DNA from: DASUGM01 sp036274055
Lineage (GTDB): Bacteria > Acidobacteriota > Vicinamibacteria > Vicinamibacterales > SCN-69-37
Direction: 5' to 3'
Length of the DNA stretch: 5,085 nt
Assembly (NCBI GenBank): GCA_036274055.1
Contig: DASUGM010000071.1
Span: 1 to 5,085 of the forward strand
The translations under genes were made by a program, and so were the position numbers. The notes under the pieces were generated by a model. It worked only from the letters and a program-made list of their open reading frames with translations, had not been told where the DNA came from and ran no database searches. Each line of letters opens with the position of its first letter. The stretch's first letter is position 1. Of this stretch, positions 1 to 5,085 are shown in pieces.

Positions 1-477
1 CACGAGTACGTGGATGCCGCGGCGATGAAGCTGGCGATGGCGCCGGCAAGCTTCGACGTGATCCTGACCGAGAACATGTTCGGCGACATCCTTTCCGATC
101 AGGCCGGCGCCATCTGCGGCTCGCTGGGCTTGCTGCCGTCGGCGAGTCTCGGCAACGGCCCCGGCCTGTTCGAGCCGGTGCATGGGTCCGCGCCGTCGCT
201 GGCCGGCAAGGACGTGGCGAACCCGATTGGCGCGGTCGCGTCGGCGGCGATGCTGCTGAAAGACGGCCTGGGATTGCGCGAGGAGGCCGCGCTGGTCACG
301 CGTGCGATTGAAGCAGTGCTCGCCACTGGCGCGCGCACTGCCGACATCGCTGCGCCCGGCGCGCCATCGATCGGCACCAAAGCGTTCGGCGATCTACTCG
401 ACCGTCACGCTCTTCGCGAGATTCCGTGGCTGGTCGACGTCGCACCCGCGCCCAACCGCCACGTGATACGCCAGTAG
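1..477 (+). CDS. leuB: 3-isopropylmalate dehydrogenase, C-terminal part (5' end outside window)
   Basis: LeuB oxidatively decarboxylates 3-isopropylmalate with NAD+ in the cytoplasm, the third step specific to leucine synthesis. The window holds the last 158 codons; by comparison with the roughly 345-residue Thermus enzyme, about 210 are missing upstream. Reading is open from base 1, so the GTG at base 10 is an internal Val codon and not a start. Seen in the sequence: YVDAAAMKL with the metal-binding Asp at visible residue 5, FGDILSD with the two further metal-ligand Asp at 29 and 33, SLGLLPSASLG, and the NAD-binding stretch FEPVHGSAPSLAGKDVANP (58-75). These separate it from isocitrate dehydrogenase and fit the LeuB branch; tartrate dehydrogenase-like paralogues are less likely. 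Family similarity ends near DRHA (residue 137). The last 21 residues are an extra tail read from the antisense strand of glmS, which this gene overlaps by 84 bases, tail to tail. Confidence 0.95.
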   Translation, partial: HEYVDAAAMKLAMAPASFDVILTENMFGDILSDQAGAICGSLGLLPSASLGNGPGLFEPVHGSAPSLAGKDVANPIGAVASAAMLLKDGLGLREEAALVTRAIEAVLATGARTADIAAPGAPSIGTKAFGDLLDRHALREIPWLVDVAPAPNRHVIRQ

Positions 478-2247
478 CTGCATCGGAATCGCGAACAGCA
501 CCGGCAAAATCAACGGATGCGCGTCCGGCACGGTGAGGACGACGTCGCGGTGCGGTTTGAGATCGAGGATGTCGTTGAACGCGGCCGCCTTCGACGCCGT
601 GGTGAAGACGATCACGCGTCCGCCCCGCGCCTTGGCTTCCTGGATGTTGCCGACGGCCTTCTCGAACACCGCGTCGTCGGCGGCGATCGCCGCGATCGGC
701 AGGTCCTCGTCGATGAGCGCGATCGGACCGTGCTTCATCTCGCCGGCGGGATAACCTTCGGCGTGGATGTAGGAAATTTCCTTCAACTTCAGTGCGCCCT
801 CGAGCGCGATCGGATAATTGATCCCGCGTCCGAGATAGAGGAAGTCGCGATGCTGCTGGACCGTCGCCGCGAGCGCGGCGATCGCCTCGTTCATATGCAG
901 CGTCGCTTCGATGTGAATCGGCAGCTGATCGAGCTCGCGGATCATCGCTTTGGCTGCCGCCGGATCGAGCGTGCCGCGCGCCTGACCGAGCGCCAGCGCC
1001 AGCAGATGCAAAGCGACCAGCTGCGACGTGAACGCCTTCGTCGAGGCGACGCCGATCTCCGGTCCCGCGTGGGTGTAGACGGTGCCTTCGGCTTCGCGCG
1101 TCGCCATGCTGCCGACGACGTTGCAGATCGCGACGCTGCGCGCGCCCAGCCGTTTCGCCTCACGCAGCGCGCCGAGCGTATCGGCGGTCTCGCCTGACTG
1201 CGTGATCGCCACGGCCAGCGTCCGGGCGTCGACGATCGGATGCCGGTAGCGGAACTCGCTGCTGTAGTCGACCTCGACCGGCAGCCGCGCCAGCTCCTCG
1301 ATCAGAAACTTGCCGACCAGTCCCGCGTGCCACGACGTGCCGCACGCCAGGATGACGACGCGGTCGACGCCGCGCAGTGCCTCGGCGTCGAGGTTCATCT
1401 CGTGGAGAAACACCTCGCCGGTCTCGACCGAGACGCGCCCGAGCACCGTCTCGCGAATCGCCCACGGCTGCTCGTGAATTTCCTTGAGCATGAAGTGGGG
1501 ATAGCCGGCCTTCTCGGCCATGACCGGATCCCAGGTGACATGCGTCGGTTTTTTGTCGTGCGCCGCCCCGGCGAAGTCGGTGAAGCGGGCGCCGGCGCGG
1601 GTGATCACCGCGATTTCCTGATCGTCGAGGAACACGACGTCGCGGGTGTGCTCGAGGATCGCGGGAATGTCCGAGGCGACGAAATACTCGCCGTTGCCGA
1701 GGCCGATGACCACCGGCGGACCGTTCCGCACGGTGACGATCGTGTCGGGATCGTCCGCCGAGATCAGCACCAGGGCGAACAGGCCGCGCAGGCGCGTCAA
1801 CGCCCGCCGCACCGCCGCCTCGAGTCCGTCGCCACGGCTCTCCTTTTCGACCAGGTGGGCGACGACTTCGGTATCGGTCTCGGTGACGAACTTGTGGCCC
1901 TCGCGAATCAGCTCGTGTTTCAGCTCGAGGTAGTTCTCGATGATGCCGTTGTGGACGACGACGATGCGGCCGGTGCAGTCGCGGTGCGGATGCGCGTTCT
2001 CTTCAGTCGGCCGGCCGTGCGTGGCCCAGCGGGTGTGGCCGACGCCGAACTGCCCATCAACCGGGTCCGCTGCCAGCACGTCTTCGAGGCGCGACAACTT
2101 GCCGGCGCTCCGGCGAATCAGCATCTCGCCGTTGCGCACGACGGCGACGCCCGCCGAGTCGTAGCCGCGATATTCCAGCTTTCGCAGGCCTTCGATGATG
2201 ACGGGGAGGAGCGGTTTATTCCCGACGTAGCCGACGATGCCGCACAT
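394..2247 (-). CDS. glmS: glutamine--fructose-6-phosphate aminotransferase (isomerizing)
   Basis: GlmS converts fructose-6-phosphate and glutamine to glucosamine-6-phosphate and glutamate, the entry step of amino-sugar synthesis, in the cytoplasm. The 617 residues compare with 609 in E. coli, so it is full length. The start is fixed by MCGIVGYVG: Cys2 becomes the N-terminal nucleophile of the glutaminase domain (about 1-240), which also shows HTRWATHG (71-78), HNGIIENY (99-106) and TDTE (124-127). The linker contains YPHFMLKEIHEQP (249-261). The first SIS domain has CGTSWHAG (302-309), TQSGETADT (349-357) and ASTKAF (401-406). The second has YLGRG (471-475), ALEGALKLKE (481-490; catalytic Glu490 by alignment to E. 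coli Glu488) and EMKHGP with His506. It ends in the typical DQPRNLAKSVTVE with Lys612. Thr349 replaces the usual Ser, a conservative change. The ATG lies 3 bases after the glmU stop, so the two are surely co-transcribed. The 3' end overlaps convergent leuB. Confidence 0.98.
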   Translation of the reverse strand: MCGIVGYVGNKPLLPVIIEGLRKLEYRGYDSAGVAVVRNGEMLIRRSAGKLSRLEDVLAADPVDGQFGVGHTRWATHGRPTEENAHPHRDCTGRIVVVHNGIIENYLELKHELIREGHKFVTETDTEVVAHLVEKESRGDGLEAAVRRALTRLRGLFALVLISADDPDTIVTVRNGPPVVIGLGNGEYFVASDIPAILEHTRDVVFLDDQEIAVITRAGARFTDFAGAAHDKKPTHVTWDPVMAEKAGYPHFMLKEIHEQPWAIRETVLGRVSVETGEVFLHEMNLDAEALRGVDRVVILACGTSWHAGLVGKFLIEELARLPVEVDYSSEFRYRHPIVDARTLAVAITQSGETADTLGALREAKRLGARSVAICNVVGSMATREAEGTVYTHAGPEIGVASTKAFTSQLVALHLLALALGQARGTLDPAAAKAMIRELDQLPIHIEATLHMNEAIAALAATVQQHRDFLYLGRGINYPIALEGALKLKEISYIHAEGYPAGEMKHGPIALIDEDLPIAAIAADDAVFEKAVGNIQEAKARGGRVIVFTTASKAAAFNDILDLKPHRDVVLTVPDAHPLILPVLFAIPMQLLAYHVAVGRGCDVDQPRNLAKSVTVE

Positions 2248-2250
2248 GCG

Positions 2251-3648
2251 CTAACCGCGCTCCGCTTTCTGCTTTGCGCGCCGTGCAGCCGCCCAGCCGT
2301 CCTTGTTGATCTGGCGGCCGCGCGAAATGGCGAGCGCGTCTGCCGGCACGTCCTCGGTGATCGACGACCCGGTCGCCACGTACGCGCCCTCACCGACCGT
2401 GACCGGCGCAATCAACTGCGAGTCGCTGCCGATGAAGGCGCCATCCTGGATCACCGTGTGGTGCTTCTTGACGCCATCGTAGTTGCAGACGATCGTGCCG
2501 GCGCCGATGTTGACGTCGTTGCCGACGGTAACGTCGCCCAGGTACGACAGGTGGCTGGCCTTGCTGTGCGTGCCGAGCGACGCTTTCTTCAGCTCGACGA
2601 AGTTGCCGACGCGCGCTCGCGCGCCGATCGTCGAGTTCGGCCGGATATGCGCGAACGGGCCCACCTGCGCGCCGGCTTCGACCACTGAATCGACAATCAC
2701 CGTGCGATCGAGAATCACGACGTCGTCGCCGATGGTCGCGTCGGTCAGCCGCACGCCACCGTGAATCTGACAGCGGGCGCCAATCGTCGTCCGGCCCTGC
2801 AGCACGACGTTCGGGCCGATCGTCGTATCGGCGCCGATCGTCACGTCGTCGTCGACGTAGACGGCGCCGGGATCCTCGAGCGTCACACCGTCGAGCATCA
2901 GCGCGCGGTTCTTCCGCGCGCGGACGACCGCGGACAGCTCGGCCAGATCGACGCGGGTGTTGACGCCGCGAAGCTCGTCGGCAGTCTCGAGGCACAGCGT
3001 CTCGACGCGCTTGTCACCCTGCCGGAACTGCGACACGAGGTCGGTGAGGTAGTACTCGCCCTGCGCGTTGTCGGTGGCGAGATTGCGCAACGCCGCGAAC
3101 AGCGGGCCCAAGGCGAAGGCGTAATTGCCGCTGTTGATCTCGCGAATCGCACGCTCGTCGCCTGACGCGTCGCGCTCCTCGACGATGCGCGCGATCTGCC
3201 CGGACTCGTCGCGGACGATCCGGCCGTAGCCATACGGATCGGCGACTTCGGCGGTCAGCACGGTCGCGACCGCGTGCGTGTTGTGGTGCTTCTCGAGCAG
3301 CCGCCGCAGCGTGTTGGCCTGCAAGAGCGGCACGTCGGCGTAGAGCAGCAGCACCGTGCCTTTCTTTCCCTGCAGCACCGGCTCGGTCTGGAGCAGGGCA
3401 TGCCCGGTGCCGAGCTGCGGCGACTGGACCACAAACGCGAGGCCCGGTTCCGCCGCCAACGCCGTCCGCACGTCGTCGGCGCCGTGGCCGATGACGATCG
3501 TCGTCGTCGCCGCGTCCAGCGTCGAGACGGTCCGCAGCACGTGTGAGATCAGCGCACGGCCGGCCAGCGGATGAAGCACCTTCGGCCGGGCCGATCGCAT
3601 GCGCGTCCCCTTGCCCGCGGCAAGGATGACGACGTGGAGGTCGCTCAT
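2251..3648 (-). CDS. glmU: bifunctional UDP-GlcNAc pyrophosphorylase / glucosamine-1-phosphate N-acetyltransferase
   Basis: GlmU acetylates glucosamine-1-phosphate with acetyl-CoA and then couples the product to UTP, giving UDP-GlcNAc for cell-wall and, where present, lipid A synthesis. It has 465 residues against 456 in E. coli. The N-terminal nucleotidyltransferase half (about 1-230) shows LAAGKGTRM (9-17), PKVLH with Lys23, QLGTGHA (78-84), YADVPL with metal-ligand Asp105, YGYGRI (139-144), EINSGNY (170-176) and GVNTR with Asn230. The C-terminal half is a left-handed beta-helix of hexapeptide repeats (about 255-430), with Arg336, Lys354, His366 (catalytic base; E. coli His363) in KASHLSYLGD, CNYDG (388-392), Ser408 and Arg443. 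A short basic tail (AARRAKQKAERG) is longer than in E. coli. Both halves look intact. The ATG gives the canonical N-terminus. No clear Shine-Dalgarno precedes it, and the stop of the TPR gene lies 10 bases upstream, which suggests translational coupling. Confidence 0.98.
   Translation of the reverse strand: MSDLHVVILAAGKGTRMRSARPKVLHPLAGRALISHVLRTVSTLDAATTTIVIGHGADDVRTALAAEPGLAFVVQSPQLGTGHALLQTEPVLQGKKGTVLLLYADVPLLQANTLRRLLEKHHNTHAVATVLTAEVADPYGYGRIVRDESGQIARIVEERDASGDERAIREINSGNYAFALGPLFAALRNLATDNAQGEYYLTDLVSQFRQGDKRVETLCLETADELRGVNTRVDLAELSAVVRARKNRALMLDGVTLEDPGAVYVDDDVTIGADTTIGPNVVLQGRTTIGARCQIHGGVRLTDATIGDDVVILDRTVIVDSVVEAGAQVGPFAHIRPNSTIGARARVGNFVELKKASLGTHSKASHLSYLGDVTVGNDVNIGAGTIVCNYDGVKKHHTVIQDGAFIGSDSQLIAPVTVGEGAYVATGSSITEDVPADALAISRGRQINKDGWAAARRAKQKAERG
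2260..2263 (-). promoter_or_regulatory. weak ribosome binding site for glmS inside the glmU end
   Basis: GGAG on the minus strand lies within the last codons of glmU (Ala-Glu), 12 bases before the glmS ATG. The spacing is long, so glmS is probably also served by ribosomes that finish glmU 3 bases upstream (stop codon TAG at 2251-2253). Confidence 0.35.
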
Positions 3649-3658
3649 CGCGGATCGA

Positions 3659-4243
3659 TTATCGCTGATTGGCTGAGTGACGCGATTTCAAGCCCGATGC
3701 CTTACCGTTACGCGGCCGGCGAGCCGGCGGTGGCATCGGCACTTCGAGCAGCGCCTGAAACGCGTCCGAGTCGCGCAGGTCCTCGAAGTCGGGGTCGTGA
3801 CGTGCCTGGGCGCGAGCGTCGGGGCGGGCCTCAAAGGCGCGCGACAAGAACGTCAGTGCTGCCTCATGGTCGCCGCGGCGCGCGTTGACGGCGGCCAGGA
3901 GATACAGCGCCAGGTCCTGCTCCGGCGACTCTTCGAGGGCTGACATTGCCAGCGCCTCCGCCTGGTCGTCGTCGTTCTGATTCAAGGCCATCGTGGCCGC
4001 GGTGAGGCGGTCTTCGATCGTCCGGAGGTTCGCTGACTGGCGCCCAAGTTCGCGGTGGCAGAGATCGAGGTAAACGCGCGTTCGATCGAGCAGCGGGCCA
4101 TGGGCCGGGAAGCGCTCGAGGAGCGCCTCGAAGTGCCGAGCCGCGTCCGCGTAGCGATGCGCCTGCAGCGCCTCCATGCCGGCCTGAAACATGGCAAACG
4201 CCTCGGCACCTGGGTCAAGAGGCGACGACGGTTCTTGAGCCAT
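3659..4243 (-). CDS. small TPR-repeat protein of unknown function
   Basis: A 194-residue protein that I cannot name beyond its fold. Visible helical pairs of TPR type are AMFQAGMEALQAHRYADAAR onward (about 17-50), a degenerate one around RLTAATMALNQNDDDQAEAL (about 79-112), and LYLLAAVNARRGDHEAAL onward (about 113-146). They are followed by DPDFEDLRDSDAFQALL (150-166), a motif often seen as the end of TPR arrays. The tail (167-194) is rich in Pro, Arg and Lys and probably disordered. There is no signal peptide or membrane segment, so it is presumably cytoplasmic; TPRs usually bind other proteins. The ATG at 4243 is preferred: it has a GGAG 10 bases upstream and lies about 35 bases past a predicted transcription start. 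The longest frame would begin at a TTG (4294) that lies upstream of the -10 box. The gene stops 10 bases before glmU and is probably first in the TPR-glmU-glmS transcript. A role in the glucosamine pathway is only a guess from position. Confidence 0.85.
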   Translation of the reverse strand: MAQEPSSPLDPGAEAFAMFQAGMEALQAHRYADAARHFEALLERFPAHGPLLDRTRVYLDLCHRELGRQSANLRTIEDRLTAATMALNQNDDDQAEALAMSALEESPEQDLALYLLAAVNARRGDHEAALTFLSRAFEARPDARAQARHDPDFEDLRDSDAFQALLEVPMPPPARRPRNGKASGLKSRHSANQR

Positions 4244-4253
4244 CAGAACGCTG

Positions 4254-4257
4254 CTCC
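4254..4257 (-). promoter_or_regulatory. ribosome binding site deciding the TPR gene start
   Basis: GGAG on the minus strand, 10 bases before the ATG at 4243. The spacing is at the long end of usable. No comparable purine stretch precedes the alternative TTG at 4294, so this supports the shorter protein. Confidence 0.5.
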
Positions 4258-4284
4258 AGTCCTGGGGAGGCCTAGAAGATCGCG

Positions 4285-4314
4285 AAAATAACAAACCGGC
4301 GCAAAGGCCGTCAA
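4285..4314 (-). promoter_or_regulatory. candidate sigma70-type promoter for TPR-glmU-glmS
   Basis: On the minus strand, TTGACG (4314-4309) matches five of six -35 consensus bases. An 18-base spacer separates it from TATTTT (4290-4285), which matches four of six -10 bases. It lies in the only intergenic gap of the minus-strand cluster, directly after the rsmI stop, and predicts a transcript start near 4278, about 35 bases before the TPR ATG. A good match in the right place, but found by eye; promoter consensus in this organism is unknown. Confidence 0.45.
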
Positions 4315-4319
4315 GGCGG

Positions 4320-5085
4320 CTACTCGGTCTGTCGTTTCACCAATATTTTGCTCTTTTTGACCGACTTACGGATTACGGCTGGCTCAACACCATGGAACTT
4401 GCCCAGCATCTCGAATGCCAGGGTGTCATCGAAGCCCGCCAGGGCCGTCAGCGCCTGATAACGGGAGAAGACGAGCTCAGGATCGATGTCTGCGGATGAT
4501 TCGGAGGGTTCAACGGGTGGCAGGACCACGACAAATTCGCCAAGCTCCACTGGTATATTCGGCCAAACAACCAACTCTTCGTTAATCTTGCTTATTTCAC
4601 GGTGAATAAAAATAGGTCGTGTCACCAATTGTGTCATCTCGCCTAGCGTTCGGCGAATCCGGTGCGGTGCCTCGAAGAACACCTGGGTTCGCGGATCCGC
4701 AGCGACGTCGTGAAACCAGCCTTCTCGATCCTTCCCGGATCTGGGCGGGAAACCGCGAAAACAGAAGCTATCCGAGGTTACGCCGCTGACCGAGAGGGCG
4801 GCGGCGACGGCGCTCGGCCCGGGAATCGGCACTACCTTGTGGCCGGCCTGGCGCACCGCTGCGACCAGACGGCTGCCTGGATCAGCGATTCCCGGTGTTC
4901 CGGCGTCAGTGACCAGCGCGACAGACTGGCCCGCCGAAAGCCGTCCGATGATTTTCGGGGCCTCCCGCACCTCGTTGTGCTCACGGACGCTGACGAGCGG
5001 CTTGCGAATCTCGTAGTGCGCGAGCAGCTTCGAGGTCCGCCGGGTGTCTTCGGCGGCAATCAGATCGACTTCCCGCAGCGTCCGC
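4320..5085 (-). CDS. rsmI: 16S rRNA (cytidine1402-2'-O)-methyltransferase, 5' end outside window
   Basis: RsmI uses S-adenosylmethionine to 2'-O-methylate C1402 in the decoding centre of 16S rRNA, together with the N4-methylase RsmH. The frame is open to the window's right edge; 254 codons are visible and, against the 286-residue E. coli protein, roughly 30 N-terminal residues (including the usual ATPIGNL motif) lie outside. The GTG at 4970 is an internal Val, because family motifs continue upstream of it. Visible residues: DLIAAEDTRRTSKLL (7-21), REHNE (34-38), ALVTDAGTPGIADPGSRLV (56-74), PIPGPSA (86-92), CFRGFPPR (108-115), FFEAPHR (136-142), REISK (162-166) and GEFVVVLPP (182-190), all typical of the RsmI branch of the tetrapyrrole-methylase fold. 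The C-terminal 55 residues are predicted small helical domain. The segment between EELV and GEF is shorter than usual and lacks the common RG. GC content falls sharply in the 3' half (38% in 4561-4620). Confidence 0.95.
   Translation of the reverse strand, partial: RTLREVDLIAAEDTRRTSKLLAHYEIRKPLVSVREHNEVREAPKIIGRLSAGQSVALVTDAGTPGIADPGSRLVAAVRQAGHKVVPIPGPSAVAAALSVSGVTSDSFCFRGFPPRSGKDREGWFHDVAADPRTQVFFEAPHRIRRTLGEMTQLVTRPIFIHREISKINEELVVWPNIPVELGEFVVVLPPVEPSESSADIDPELVFSRYQALTALAGFDDTLAFEMLGKFHGVEPAVIRKSVKKSKILVKRQTE

Larger units (their letters stand above)
4244..4319. other. intergenic gap rsmI / TPR gene
   Basis: This 76-base stretch is the only gap of any size in the window. It holds the candidate promoter and ribosome binding site listed separately. 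A 4-bp inverted repeat at 4297-4310 is too short to be called a terminator. No RNA gene or riboswitch would fit. Confidence 0.6.

Noticed and set aside
10..12. GTG as the start of a complete short protein at the left edge
   Set aside because: The frame is open from base 1 and the codons before it (HEY) match the LeuB motif preceding VDA, so this is an internal valine.
2248..2263. glmS ribozyme-riboswitch upstream of glmS
   Set aside because: Only 3 bases separate glmU from glmS, so there is no leader to hold it. That ribozyme is known mainly from Gram-positive bacteria.
1240..2688. A 482-codon open frame on the + strand crossing the glmS-glmU junction
   Set aside because: It is codon-aligned antisense to both genes. 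In that register stops arise only opposite TTA, CTA or TCA codons, which are rare in high-GC genes. The product is a low-complexity Arg/Asp/Ala/Val sequence with no recognisable motif, while glmS and glmU are unmistakable. The same explanation covers the + frame at 517-1197, which ends opposite a TCA Ser codon of glmS.
2640..2880. Recurring gccgat/cgtc-like short repeats as a DNA repeat array
   Set aside because: They encode the hexapeptide repeats (IGADTTIGPN and similar) of the GlmU beta-helix; the periodicity is that of the protein.
4244..4294. TTG start giving a 211-residue TPR protein
   Set aside because: No ribosome binding site precedes it, it lies upstream of the candidate -10 box, and the first 17 residues show no TPR-like character.
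4285..4310. Hairpin CGGC-6-GCCG followed by GTTTGTTATTTT on the minus strand as an rsmI terminator
   Set aside because: The stem is only 4 bp, the T-run is interrupted, and the bases are better explained as promoter spacer and -10 element.

Overview
This window is an ordinary chromosomal housekeeping region from a high-GC bacterium. My hand counts of 60-base lines run from about 68 to 75% GC in most coding sequence. Every gene is of bacterial type and no mobile element, phage gene, CRISPR array or RNA gene is visible. The tight glmU-glmS pair, the Thermus-like 3-isopropylmalate dehydrogenase and the high GC would suit an Acidobacteriota-type organism (for example the Vicinamibacteria), but that is a weak inference because nothing here is taxonomically diagnostic.

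Layout: at the left edge, on the + strand, is the 3' part of leuB (leucine biosynthesis), cut by the window start. It runs head-on into a minus-strand cluster and overlaps the 3' end of glmS by 84 bases. Reading the minus strand from the right edge, the order is: rsmI (16S rRNA C1402 2'-O-methyltransferase, missing its first roughly 30 codons beyond the window), a 76-base gap with a candidate sigma70-type promoter, a small TPR-repeat protein of unknown role, glmU, and glmS. TPR-glmU-glmS is very compact (10-base and 3-base gaps) and is most likely one transcript.

How the genes work together: GlmS makes glucosamine-6-phosphate from fructose-6-phosphate and glutamine. After isomerisation by GlmM (not in this window), GlmU acetylates and uridylylates glucosamine-1-phosphate to UDP-GlcNAc, the precursor of peptidoglycan and, in Gram-negatives, lipid A. 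The first and the last enzymes of the pathway are therefore co-transcribed. The TPR protein is the only unknown in the unit. RsmI is an rRNA-modifying enzyme with no obvious link to the cluster.

I found no previously undescribed system. The points worth a second look are the leuB tail that is read entirely from antisense glmS codons, the promoter that decides the TPR gene start, the GC dip and shortened segment in the 3' half of rsmI, and the uncharacterised TPR gene in front of glmUS.
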